Source of the DNA: Azorinus chamasolen
Lineage: Eukaryota > Mollusca > Bivalvia > Cardiida > Solecurtidae
Direction: 5' to 3'
Assembly (NCBI GenBank): GCA_963576725.1
Contig: OY755244.1
Coordinates: forward strand, 36,778,109 to 36,842,108
Length of the DNA: 64,000 nt
The translations under genes and the position numbers were made by a program. Below are positions 1 through 10,087 of this stretch, one piece after another. The first letter of the stretch is position 1; every line of letters starts with the position of its first letter. The notes under the pieces are model-generated. The model was not told the origin of the DNA. It did not search any database and saw only the letters and a list, made by a program, of their open reading frames with translations.

Positions 1-39
1 CTGCAAAGGTGTAGAAAGGTGTATTTATGGAGTAAAGGG
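1..39 (+). repeat. MITE-A, end fragment
   Basis: The last part of a MITE-A copy enters the window here, ending GGAGTAAAGGG followed by TTAA at 40-43. The rest lies outside the window. Confidence 0.6.
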
Positions 40-159
40 TTAACTCATTCTGATCAAGGATGTATTTCCTGATGAGACGCCATGTTACATAGTCAAATGA
101 CATAATCGGTTTATATTAATGTTTCTTGTAGACCTGGATGTTTTGCCAAATTTCTTTAA

Positions 160-387
160 CCCTTTCCTGTATGCAAATGCTTCTTCATGCCTTTGCAAAC
201 AGAGGAGACCTGGATCAGATGACTCCTGTAGGAGTCCTTTGATCAGGGTTTTCTGATAGATCTGACTCGACAGTTTGTACCAATACTGCAAATGCATGTG
301 TACTGGAAATAATGGGATAATAAAAATGCAGCTACTAAATATTCATGATGTCATTATTTCTCACATGAATATTCAACAGGGAAAAGG
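160..387 (+). mobile_element. MITE-A (piggyBac-like MITE)
   Basis: The copy is flanked by TTAA (156-159 and 388-391) and starts CCCTTTCC. Its central hairpin has arms beginning GCAAACAGAGGAGACC and a loop around CTCCTGTAGGAG. The inner right part holds the family's AATATTCATGATGTCATTAT stretch. There is no coding capacity. Assignment to piggyBac rests on the TTAA flank and CCC/GGG ends only. Confidence 0.75.
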
Positions 388-391
388 TTAA

Positions 392-771
392 ATCATTTTG
401 TAGCCTCCACAGTTATTAGACATTTTCCTTTGTATGGCTTATAACTTTGACAGCTTGACCTTTATTGTCCAAAACATTTATTTTTATTTCTTGATAATTT
501 TATGGAACAAGAAATGTGGCCAACAGGTGCCTGTGTGACTGGATGCTGATTTCCTTATATGGCTATAAAACCAGAAACCTTTCATCTCCAAAACTGCTGA
601 CTCAATTTCAATACAATTTTACAGTAATGTTCTTTGACCGGCCATCAAATTCCTTATAATCTTATACATAAAATAAAGATGGTCGCCTGGATGGGCGGCT
701 TTTCCTCATATGGCTTAAGGGTAAACTTTGAGAACATAATTTTACAGAAATATTTTGTGGATTATCTTGCT
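392..771. other. Degenerate repeat remnant, no gene
   Basis: No gene is visible. Phrases such as TTCCTTATATGGCTATA occur twice here and resemble the core of the truncated HINE at 16.5-17.05 kb, so this is probably an old HINE-core remnant. Confidence 0.35.
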
Positions 772-775
772 TTAA

Positions 776-988
776 CTCTTTACTCCATAAATATGCCTTT
801 CTACGGCTTTGCAAACAGAGTAGACACAGATCAGATGGCTCCTACAGGAGGCATCTGATCAGAATCTGGTCTGTTTATGAAATAATATAGATATGATTCT
901 GCAGTTTTTTTGCCATAAAATTTCTTACATTCATGTGCCATTATAAAAAAAAATAATCTTAATCTATGAACATTCATGGAGTACAGTA
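776..988 (+). mobile_element. MITE-A
   Basis: TTAA at 772-775, then CTCTTTACTCCATAAATATG. The hairpin arms are GTAGACACAGATCAGATGGC on the left and a decayed partner on the right. It ends near ATTCATGGAGTACAG, where the terminal GGGTTAA has decayed. A second right half of the same family (990-1108) abuts it. Confidence 0.7.
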
Positions 989-989
989 A

Positions 990-1108
990 ACTCGGATCAT
1001 CAGGAGCCATCTGATCATGGTCTGCTCTAGATCTGTTTGCTTATGAAATAAGATATGATTTTACAGGTTCTGCCATTGGCAACAATACTATATTCATGAT
1101 GCCATTAT
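990..1108 (+). repeat. MITE-A, right half
   Basis: The hairpin right arm (GGAGCCATCTGATCATGGTC) and the following GTTTGCTTATGAAAT segment are present, and the left end is missing. The element is interrupted by the tiny HINE that starts at about 1109. Confidence 0.6.
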
Positions 1109-1195
1109 TCTCCCCACAAGGTGAGAGGCATATAGCCTTGCTCTTGTCCATCCGTCCATGTGTCTGTCCATCTGTGTTTCACAAACATATCTTGT
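1109..1195 (+). mobile_element. Minimal HINE-like element (~87 bp)
   Basis: It has a 5' CCCCACAAGGTGAGAGGCATATAG segment, a degenerate GTCC/GTCT microsatellite, and the 3' hairpin TGTTT-CAC-AAACA followed by ATCTTGT. The usual tandem core is absent. The 3' end is nearly identical to that of the HINE ending at 38482, so this looks like a deletion derivative of that family. Confidence 0.6.
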
Positions 1196-1248
1196 TTTCT
1201 AAACCCTTACAGATGTTGAACTGATATCTGGTATTTAAACCTTTAGCC

Positions 1249-1407
1249 TGCTATGGGCAGATGAATGAATTCCTAGGCAAACAAGTTATATCCAAACTGT
1301 TGGACACCCTGATTGCATTTTGGCAGACAAATTCATTATAGCTTGAATTATCAAATTGTAGTTGGTGAAAAATTCTGTAAAAATAATTTGCTCAGCAGGC
1401 TAAAGGT
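1249..1407. mobile_element. MITE-F with 14-bp perfect terminal inverted repeats
   Basis: The element starts ACCTTTAGCCTGCT and ends with its exact reverse complement, AGCAGGCTAAAGGT, 159 bp in total. The left flank is TTTAA and the right flank is GAA, so a TTAA duplication is possible but decayed on the right. There is no long central hairpin. An element at 29.7 kb begins with a related CACTTAGCCTGTC. Confidence 0.6.
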
Positions 1408-2007
1408 GAAAGCTTTATTATAATGAGTTTGTGATGCTACATAGATTTTTCACAGAAATATAGCAGTTGGACTTAGAACATTTCAGAAAAGTTTAAACAG
1501 TAGGGGACTATGGCATTGCTTTCAATACTGCCATATACTTGTTTTTATGAAGATTGTCAACTTGATCTTATATCATAAAATGCCTCTGTGATATAATACA
1601 AGCTATTTTCATTGATACTTACAACTTTTTTGTTGATGGGTTTTCTTTCAGTATACTTCTTTTCAGCATATAAACAATGGATAATTTATGTTATCTTCTA
1701 GTAGGATTAAAAAAAACACATTTTGCAGCTATATCATTTTTATATAAATAATTAAAAACCTATTAGTTTTACGGTATATTTATAAACAAATTAAAAAGCA
1801 TTTTGCAACTAAAGAATATCAGTTTTATATAAATGATTAAATAGATTGTGTGTTTAATATGTTCCTCAGATAAATTCTGGCTTTTTTGTGGCGGTCATAA
1901 AAAGATGCCCCATACTTCATTCTCAGTTTTATATTTTCTGGTCCTTTGGGATCATGCATTTCAATGCTTTTAGTTATGCTTGAGCTGGTGCTTTCAGAAT
2001 CAAACCC
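1408..2007. other. AT-rich DNA, nothing recognised
   Basis: No gene, tandem array or clear transposon end was found. The AT-rich stretch 1680-1850 contains several TTATATAAAT words. Confidence 0.5.
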
Positions 2008-3401
2008 TTTTTGTGTCACCTGCCGAGAGGCTCATAACTCGAAAAGTATAAGAGGTATCAACATGAAACTTCATAGGTTAGTAGATCTCATTAAAGGGAA
2101 GGCCCCTACATAAGAACCATAACTCTTGATTTCAAAATTTTGGCGTTATGGCCCTGTATTTTTTAGCTCACCTGAGCAAAGCTCAGGGTGAGCTTTTGGG
2201 AGACTTGAATGTCCGGCGTCCGGCGTGCGGTGTGTCATGCGTCGTCAACAATTTGCTTGTGAACACTCTAGTGGTCACAATTGTTGTCCAATCTTCATGA
2301 AACTTTGTCAGAATGAATGTTTTGATTAAATCTCGGATGAGTTTGAAAGTGGGTCAAGTCGGGTTAAAAACTAGGTCACTAGGTCAAATAGTAGGAAAAC
2401 CTTGTGAACCCTCTAGAGGTCACATTTTTATCCCAATTTTCATGAAACTTGGTCAGAATGATTGTCTTGATAAAATCTCAGAGGAGTTTGAAAAGTGGGT
2501 TATGTGGGGTAAAAAACTAGGTCACTAGGTCAAACAGTAGAAAAACCTTGTGAACACTCTAGTGGTCACAATTTTAGTCCAATCTTCATGAAACTTGGTC
2601 AGAATGAATGTCTTGATAAAAGCTCGGACCGTTTCGAAAGTGGGTCAAGTGGGGTTAAAAACTAGGTCACTAGGTCAAACAGTAGAAAAACCTTGTGAAC
2701 ACTCTAGTGGTCACATTATTTTCCAATCTTCATGAAACTTAGTCATAATGATTGTCTTGATAAAATCTCAAACTATTTTGAAAGTGGGTTATGTGGGGTT
2801 AAAAGGTCAAACTAGGTCAAATAGTAGGAAAACCTTGTGAACACTCTAGAGGTCACATTTATAGCCAAATCTTCATGAAAATTGGTCAGAATGAAGTGGG
2901 TTATGTGAGGTAAATAAGTAGGTCACTGGATCATATTGTAGAAAAATCTAGTTTACACTCCAGTGGCCACATTTTTAGCCCAGTCTTCCTCAAACTTGCT
3001 CAGAGTGTTTGTCTTGGTGATATCAAAGTTGAGTGTGATCATGGGTTGGGTGGGAACAAAAAGTAGGTCACTAGGTCAAATCTTAGAAAAATTACTCTAG
3101 AGGAAACATTTTTAGCCCAATCTTCATTGGTCAGAATCATTGTCTTGATAAAATCAATATACTAAATCTTTGAAAATCTTGTTCTGCAGAACCACTGCTC
3201 ATGATCCACTATCAACATTGTTCAAATATTGGCCCTAAGGTCAATATTGGCCCTACCCATGGGCTACCCAGCAAAGTCTTAAATCTATGGTAATCAGGTG
3301 AGCGATTAAGGGCCATCTTGGCCCTCTTGTTTATTTTTTTTTTTTATTTAGCTGGACAAGCACCAAATCAGACAAGCGGTGGTGCCGCACGCGACTCTTG
3401 T
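2008..3401 (+). mobile_element. HINE-like element, split by a second HINE
   Basis: The left part starts TTTTTGTGTCACCTGCCGAGAGG, the 5' end shared with the HINEs at 19.9, 41.9 and 56.2 kb. The right part (3331-3401) ends with a weak hairpin (GCGG...CCGC) and GACTCTTGT. Between the two lies a complete HINE (2161-3330). The outer element was therefore already present when the inner one arrived. Confidence 0.5.
2161..3330 (+). mobile_element. HINE-like element with ~148-bp core repeats
   Basis: The 5' stem-loop is TTTTAGCTCACCTGAGC/GCTCAGGGTGAGCTTTT, followed by a GTCCGGC microsatellite. About six core units contain ACACTCTAGTGGTCACA and CTAGGTCACTAGGTCAAA. The 3' hairpin is AGGGCCA-TCT-TGGCCCT followed by CTTGT. 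The core units carry AGGTCACTAGGTCA, two AGGTCA half-sites spaced by two bases. Short reading frames here are repeat-derived. Confidence 0.7.
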
Positions 3402-3404
3402 TTT

Positions 3405-3542
3405 TTTTGCCCTATGAATAAGAGACTTGTTTTTAGTGTCAGAAATTGTACAATTCCATATACAAACAGAGCAGATGCTGTCTCATCTGGGTCTGCTCTG
3501 TTTGCAAGGCATAAAAAGGCGTATTTATAAAGTAAAGCGTTA
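3405..3542 (-). repeat. MITE-A, partial, reversed
   Basis: It contains CAAACAGAGCAGATGC and GGGTCTGCTCTGTTTGCAAGG arms and ends TTTATAAAGTAAAGCGTTAAA. The inner left portion is missing. Confidence 0.6.
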
Positions 3543-4128
3543 AAGTTCAAAGTATCGATATGTGACCGGGATTTTTATCCTGTTTAGAATTATTTGTAAT
3601 ATATAATCAAAATAGTATTTATGCAAATCATATTCTGAGCACAAGTTAATGTTTGAAGTCAAAGGTGATAGACAAACTCTTAGACAGATTTTTTAGTAGA
3701 AATCCATTTACATATATGGTATGTTTTATTTGCTTGGAGAATTGATCCACTTTATCTAAGAAACGAGGATAAGCAGAATTGGCAGTCTAGCCAGACCATA
3801 GCACTGATGTAATAACCATGTAATAACAATGTAATTTAGGCCACAAGTTATGGTTATAGTGTCATAACACCTTATTATGTGGTAATTACCCACAAGAAGC
3901 TAAAACAGAACAAAATGTTACAAAATTACCCACAAGGGGAAAGTCTTTTTGTTTCCTAGGGTTGTGTTTACAGAACACTTGGAATCACAATAATCAGTGA
4001 TGGTTAAGCACAGGACTGAGACAGTGCTCTACGTGTGCCCATCAATATCATCAGAAAAACTGTTTGATGAACTCGTTAAAGATTTTGGAAAACTTATTCT
4101 GTTACATATGTCTACTCTCTCTTTGGTA
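3543..4128. other. No gene seen
   Basis: AT-rich, unremarkable sequence. I see no open frame of note, no clear repeat end and no RNA gene. Confidence 0.45.
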
Positions 4129-4335
4129 CCTATTCCCCTTTATAAAAGCATTTCCATGCCTTCACAAACAGGGTAGACCGGTTCTGATCAGGGTTTGCTC
4201 TGTTTGCCTATGAAATTAAAAAAAATGTTTGTACAGATTCTGCCAATACAAAAATAGTGTGTGTACATCTGCCAAAAAGACAACTAATAAATATTCATGA
4301 TGTTATTTCTTGCATGAATTTAGTAGGGGTCAGCC
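4129..4335 (+). mobile_element. MITE-A with deleted hairpin loop
   Basis: It starts CCCCTTTATAAAAGCATTTC. The hairpin is shortened (GGGTAGACCGGTTCTGATCAGG). The AATATTCATGATGTTATTTC stretch follows. The outer ends are eroded. Confidence 0.6.
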
Positions 4336-4385
4336 CTTTGAATGTTGAAATGACTGAGTGGAATGATCTATCAGGTCATTTCAGT

Positions 4386-4540
4386 ATGAAAGGCGACCCA
4401 TTCCATCATGTAAATGCCTTTTCATGCCTTGGCAAACAAAATAGATCCAGATCAGACAGCTCCTAAAGGGGCCATCTCATCAGGGTCTGCTCTGTTTGCT
4501 TATGGCATGATATAGATCTGATTCTAAGTTTTTGTCATTC
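4386..4540 (+). repeat. MITE-A, partial
   Basis: The left arm (AGATCCAGATCAGACAGCTC) and right arm (CATCAGGGTCTGCTCTGTTT) are present, followed by TATGGCATGATATAGATCTG. The far right end is replaced by the HINE 3' remnant at 4538-4562. Confidence 0.6.
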
Positions 4541-4562
4541 CATCACCTTTAGTGATAGTTTA
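4538..4562 (+). repeat. HINE 3'-end remnant
   Basis: ATCACCTTTAGTGATAGTT is the 3' hairpin of the TATACCCCC-type HINEs (43.9, 63.0 and 63.1 kb). Only this tail remains. Confidence 0.55.
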
Positions 4563-5148
4563 TTTGGAGTTTTCTATGAAACATTATGTAAATGTTAAGT
4601 ATCATAAGAACATGATTGTGCCCCACAAAGATCACTTACATTGACTTTGGAACATCACCAGAGTTGTAGCATTTGTTTCCTAAAAACTTTTGTTACGTTT
4701 TGTTGGTCTTGGTTCATAATCTCAGATACTATGAAACTTTTTGCTTATGTTTAGTCCCATGAGGAAATGTGGCCCTGCAATATCACTTATATTTACCTTG
4801 AAACACCAGATTTGAGGTTTCCAAAAAACTTAACCATTTAGTCCATCCAGACACTGTTGAAAACCACTCATAATGTTGCAAATGTCTTACACTCACACTT
4901 TTGGGTTTCCACGGTTTATGTACTTTCATTACTTTGATTACTCTCATTTGCTGAATTTAATGTGATTTGTGTATAGTAGGCACCTGTGAAATTTTGGCAA
5001 ATCTCTGGGGGAAAAAATAGTTTTTAGTGTGAGACACACCTAGTTCTTGTGTGTGAGACACACCTGATTTTTGAAAAATGAGTGCTTTAGAGGCCAATAA
5101 TCTGCCAATGATAAGCAAATCATGTGACTGAACTGCTATTTTCTTGTT
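4563..5148. other. No gene; short direct duplication
   Basis: No gene is visible. TGTGAGACACACCT occurs twice, 22 bp apart, near 5028-5065. Confidence 0.4.
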
Positions 5149-5272
5149 TTGAAGGGGGCAAATGTCCACCCCATCAAAAATACCAGGGGCAAATGTCTGC
5201 CCAAGCCCAAATAGGGGGCAAAGGTCAAGGGGGGGGGGGGCAAAATTATGTCCTGGGGGCAAACTTTATCAA
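5149..5272. repeat. GGGGCAAA-type degenerate short repeat with a G12 run
   Basis: The motif GGGGGCAAATGTC and variants recur about five times, including a run of twelve G. The reading frames across it are low-complexity and not believable as proteins. Confidence 0.6.
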
Positions 5273-5309
5273 TGTTGTGCAAAAACCTTTTTTGGTTAGT
5301 TATGCTATG

Positions 5310-6270
5310 GTCACAAAGATCGGCTGGTATCCGGGGATAGGGGGTAATCGGGAGTACATGGCCATTTTTCCGACATCGAACAACACCGGTCAAAAAATTT
5401 GTTACACATCATTTACATAAATGGCACCGTCCGGCGTCTGTTTCCAAAGAGAAAATTTTTGGGGACCGGCGAGGCAGTGAATACCGACCGAACATCTAAT
5501 ACTAATCGGCAGATTATCCTATGATGTCCGTGCGATAAAATGCCTATTCACCGGATATCGTACGAATATCGCCCGAGTATCCTACGGACAACGAACGATG
5601 CTTGTACCAGGCCCGGCTGAATGTCGGGCGGTGTGATGGCCGATGGCTACGTCTTCGGTCAAGAGGTATATAATGGCCGCCCTACCCGGCATGGTAAGAA
5701 CGTTACGATGGCTGCACCAAGAAGACTACGACTGGCGACGCTTGCCCTTGCCCTTGCCATGTTCTCCTTCTTTTCCTTTGGGAGGCATCTTCTTAGCTTC
5801 TCAAGTTGTTGTTGTGTGTGTGTTGTCTCTTGTGTAGAAACGCGCTATAATGTTGTACACGGCGACTGACGGGGTTTATATAGTCCGCCCGATGCCCGGC
5901 CGATGTCCGGTTCTAGCCGGTCGGTGACCGGCCAATGTCTGTAACATATCTGGTCCACACCGGTTCAAACCGATCGGACATCGGTGGGTTACTTTCCAAT
6001 GTGTAAACAGCCATCGGCCGGATATCGGCCTATGTCTGGTCCCAAAATTTTCTCCTCTGAGGCTACATACACCGGCCGATTACCGCTCGATTCCCGGCCG
6101 GATATCGGACGATACTTAAACGATGTGTGAAGGATATGTGTCCGATTATGAAAATCTACGGGACACCGGAGAAATTTTAACTTTGAGTTAAAACTCTTCG
6201 GGCACCTCCCCGATGCTGCCTTAGAGCCCCGGCCACCAACCGGCCATGTCTGGTGTCCGGCCGGGGACCA
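5310..6270. other. GC-rich island, possible DNA-transposon remnant
   Basis: Much richer in C+G than its surroundings. It holds many scattered CGGCCGAT, CCGGATATCG and TGTCCGG words in both orientations. Inverted copies of an AGAAAATTTTTGGG-like stretch lie near 5446 and 6040. On the minus strand a 20-codon lysine- and arginine-rich frame (5726-5788) follows an ATTATA-containing leader. Subterminal short repeats around a small basic N-terminus recall the Harbinger element at 45.5-49.4 kb, but no terminal repeat or target duplication could be fixed. Confidence 0.35.
5726..5788 (-). pseudogene. Possible start of a broken basic protein gene
   Basis: The frame reads MPPKGKEGEHGKGKGKRRQS and then stops. 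The Lys/Arg-rich start after MPP/MPR resembles the N-terminus of the Harbinger Myb-like partner gene at 48597-49001 (MPRRKGG...). It sits inside the GC-rich island with a C/A-rich leader upstream. The similarity is short and could be chance. Confidence 0.2.
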
Positions 6271-6460
6271 GGCCAAAATGGCTAAAAATCATGCCAGGAG
6301 TACATCCTAAGCCAAATCGGAAGGGGTTGTGACCAAAGCATTACCCTGCATCTCTTCAAGATCAAACTTGTTTTACATTTTAAAAAGGTATCTTGGTGGA
6401 AATAATTTGAGTAACACAGAGCTACAGACAAAGGTGCGTACCCAAATGCTAAAATCGTCA

Positions 6461-6555
6461 TTTCTCCACCAAACCCCATACTGTGACCACTCTTTAGAAT
6501 CGTCTCTTCGAGACGATTCTAAAGAGTGGTCACAGTATAGGGTTTGGTGGAGAAA
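6461..6555. repeat. 95-bp near-perfect palindrome (family P1)
   Basis: The arms begin TTTCTCCACCAAACCC and meet at GTCTCTTCGAGAC; I found one mismatch between arms. The same hairpin recurs at 37.1 and 55.2 kb. The flanks are also shared (AGGTGCGTACCC to the left, ATCTTATNTGGAGCTCTGG to the right), so the mobile unit is probably about 6430-6612. Open frames on both strands are shadows of the palindrome. Confidence 0.75.
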
Positions 6556-6612
6556 TAAAGAAGTTATTTCTGACAATGACTTAATTTACGCATCTTATCT
6601 GGAGCTCTGGTA

Positions 6613-7140
6613 ATGTATATACTGGTATTATGACCTTCAGATGCCTCAGCAAAGTGACACGCTATGAAAATAAGAGTGAGTTTTTAACATGCAATTCATG
6701 CATGTCAGCAATAACTCAAAACTTTTTAATTTGGTTCTGGTAATTGACAGATTGAGTTTTGTTTGGAAGGATCCCCCCACTGACTGGAATAAACAGTCTC
6801 TACCTTTTACCCTTCATGTCGCTAGTCCTCTGATGATATTGTGTCATATTACATAACCTACTGACTTGCCAATGAAGAATGCTGTCTCATTTAGTGCAAG
6901 TATTATTGACGTGTGAAATTAATTGCCACTGATCATGGGATAAAATTTCAAAAATCAACAAGCAAGATTGATTTTCTTTCTATTTTAATAGTCACTGAAT
7001 TAATTATATTGCAAATCTCACCAATGTGTTTATAAACAAACAACAAAATCCGAACATTATGAGAGAAATTCTGAGATAAGCAATAAATTGGTAATCCACT
7101 GATTCTGGACGTACTCTGAATTGTCAAATGTTTCCACTAC
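6613..7140. other. No gene seen
   Basis: AT-rich sequence without a recognisable repeat end, tandem array or RNA gene. Confidence 0.45.
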
Positions 7141-7157
7141 TTGTGCTGTGATCAACA

Positions 7158-10073
7158 CTTTTTAGCTCACCTGTTCGTAGAAGAGTAGAGCTTATGCTAT
7201 ACCCCCGGCGTGAGCGTAATTGTTTGTTTGTTTGTGTTGATTTATGTCCGTTTCTGCTCGTTATGGGCTAATTGGACGCCCCAGAGAGAGGGGAGATGAT
7301 ACAGAGAAACCCGGGCGCGATGCCCTACTCTTATTATCGACTGAGTTTCTCTGGTTCTTTTAGATGCCCAGTGTAAAGCAATGATACATTAGACCTCGGT
7401 TTATAGTCTCGTCCGAAGGATTGTGATTGTGAGCGTGAGTGTGGGCTTGAGCGTGGCCAAGGTTAAAGTTTTTTGTATGGGTTTTTTAGCTCACCAGAGC
7501 ACAAAGTGCTCAGGGTGAGCTTTTGTGATCGCCCGTTGTCCGTCGTCCGTCGTGCGTCGTCAACAATTTGAACCTTTAAAAATCTTCTCCTCTGAATCTA
7601 CAGTGATCTCAACTTTCATCTTTGGCACATAGCATCATATTCAGGTCCTCTACAAAAGTTATATAAATTATGCCCCTAGGGTCAAAATTGGCCCCGCCCC
7701 AGGGGTGCCTTGTTTTCAATAGAAACATATAGTAAAACTTTGAAAATCTTCTCCTCTGAAACTGGAAGGTTCTCAGCTTTTATATTTGGCACATAGCATC
7801 ATGTTTAGGTCCTCTACAAAATTTATATAAATTATGGCCCCTGTGTCAAAATTGGCCCCGCCCCAGGGGTGGGCAGTTTTCAATAGAAACAAATAGTGAA
7901 ATCTTTGAAAATCTTCTTCTCTGAAACTGGAAGGCTCTTAGCTTTCATATTTGGCACATAGCATCATGTTCAGGTCCTCTACAAAAGTTATATAAATTAT
8001 GGCCCTGGGGTCAAAATTGGCCCTGCCCCAGGGGTGGGCAGTTTTCAATAAAAACAAATAGTGAAAACTTTGAAAATCTTCTCCTCTGAAACTGAAAGGT
8101 TCTCAGCTTTCATATTTGGCACATAGCATCATGTTCAGGTCCTCTACAAAAGTTATATAAATTATGTTCCCGGGGTCAAAATTGGCCCCGCCCCAGGGAT
8201 GGGCAGTTTTCAATAGAATCAAATAGTGAAATCTTTGAAAATCTTCTCCTCTGAAACTGAAAGGTTCTCAGCTTTCATATTTGGCACATAGCATCATGTT
8301 CAGGTCCTCTACAAAAGTTATATAAATTATGTTCCCGGGGTCAAAATTGGCCCCGCCCCAGGGATGGGCAGTTTTCAATAGAATCAAATAGTGAAATCTT
8401 TGAAAATCTTCTTCTCTGAAACTGGAAGGCTCTTAGCTTTCATATTTGGCACATAGCATCATGTTCAGGTCCTCTACAAAAGTTATATAAATTATGGCCT
8501 CTGGGTCAAAATTGGCCCCGCCCCAGGGGTGGGCAGTTTTCAATAAAAACAAATAGCGAAATCTTTGAAAATCTTCTCCTCTGAAACTGAAAGGTTCTCA
8601 GCTTTCATATTTGGCACATAGCATCATGTTCAGGTCCTCTACAAAATTTATATAAATTATGTCCCTGGGGTCAAAATTGGCCCCGCCCCAGGAATGGGCA
8701 GTTTTCAATAGAATCAAATGGTGAAATCTTTGAAAATCTTCTTCTCTGAAACTGGAAGGCTCTTAGCTTTCATATTTGGCACATAGCATCATGTTCAGGT
8801 CCTCTACAAAAGTTATATAAATTATGGCCTCTGGGTCAAAATTGGCCCCGCCCCAGGGGTGGGCAGTTTTCAATAAAAACAAATAGTGAAATCTTTGAAA
8901 ATCTTCTCCTCTGAAACTGAAAGGTTCTCAGCTTTCATATTTGGCACATAGCATCATGGTCCAGGCCTCTACAAAAGTTGTATAAATTATGGCCCCGGGG
9001 TCAAACTTGGCCCCGCCCCAGGGATGGGCAGTTTTCAATAGAAACAAATAGTGAAATATTTGAAAACCTTTTTCTCCGAAACTGGAAGGCTCTCAGCTTT
9101 CATATTTGGCACATAGCATCATGTTCAGGTCCTCTACAAAAGTTATATAACTTATGGCCCCTTGGTCAAAATTGGCCCTGCCCCAGGGATGGGCAGTTTT
9201 CAATCGAAACAAATAGTGAAATCTTTGAAAATCTTTTCCTCTGAAACTGGAAGGTTCTCAGCTTTCATATTTGGCACATAGCATCATGTTCAGGTCCTCT
9301 ACAAAAGTTATATAAATTAATGCCCTGGGGTCAAAATTGGCCCCGCCCCAGGGGTGGACAGTTTTCAATAGAAACAAATAGTGAAATCTTTGAAAATCTT
9401 CTTCTCTATTAAACGGGAAGGCTCTCCGCTTTCATATTTGGCACATAGCATCATGTTCAGGTCCTCTACAAAAGTTATATAAATTATGGCCCTGGGGTCA
9501 ATATTGGCCCCGCCACAGGGGTGGGCAGTTTTCAATAGAAACATATTGAGAAAACTTTGAAAATCTTATTCTCTGAAACTGGAAGGTTAATCTCAGCTTT
9601 CATATTTGGCTCATAGCATCATGTTCAGGTCCCCAACAAGTTTTTCTAAATTATTCCCCTGGGGTCAAAACTGGCCCGCCCCAGGGCCGACTAGTTTTCT
9701 ATAGAAACATATAGTGAAAACTTTGAAAATCTTCTCCTCTGGTTGTCTGGTGAGCGCTTCAGGGCCATTCTGGCCCTCTTGTATAAAGCTTAATATTTGT
9801 ACCAGGATGCTGAAATTTTGTATGGAAGTTCATTTGAGGTGAAATATTGCTTTTATGAAGAGAAACATTAAAAATATTTTTCAATTTTATCAAATTTTGA
9901 CATGTTTTGGACTTGGGGTTTTTTGGCCAAAAAATACCAGGTTAAAGTTTTTTGGACGGGTTTTAAAACTTAATAATTGTGCTAGGATGCTGAAATTCTG
10001 TACGGAGATTCATTTTGGGTCAAATATTACCGTTATAAAGTTAAACTTTGAAAATATTTTAAAGTTGTGCTGT
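7158..10073 (+). mobile_element. HINE-like element (Gtga-type), split by a larger HINE
   Basis: It starts TTTTAGCTCACCTGTTCGTA with CTATACCCCCGG downstream, then GAGCGTGAG repeats. It is interrupted at 7484 and resumes at 9783 with ATAAAGCTTAATATTTGTAC. The uninterrupted relative at 10088 shows what the empty site looked like. A ~220-bp extra segment (7214-7430, GATACAGAGAAACCCGGG and following) is absent from that relative and may be a further insertion. Confidence 0.5.
7484..9782 (+). mobile_element. HINE-like element with ~13 copies of a ~165-bp core repeat
   Basis: 5' stem-loop TTTTAGCTCACCAGAGC/GCTCAGGGTGAGC; GTCGTCCGTC microsatellite; about 13 units of roughly 165 bp from 7583 to 9733, each with CTTCTCCTCTGAAACTG and TTGGCACATAGCATCATG; 3' hairpin AGGGCCA-TTC-TGGCCCT then CTTGT. 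The open frame near 8978-9244 spans two of the units and is not a gene. Confidence 0.75.
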
Positions 10074-10087
10074 GCTGTGATCAACAC

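Noticed and set aside
5124..5420. Glycine-rich ~98-codon frame
   Set aside because: It is the translation of the GGGGCAAA repeat and a G12 run.
6282..6613. Overlapping frames on both strands with FLHQTxYCDHSLESS
   Set aside because: The frames read the two arms of the P1 palindrome, which gives the same peptide on both strands. No independent coding evidence.
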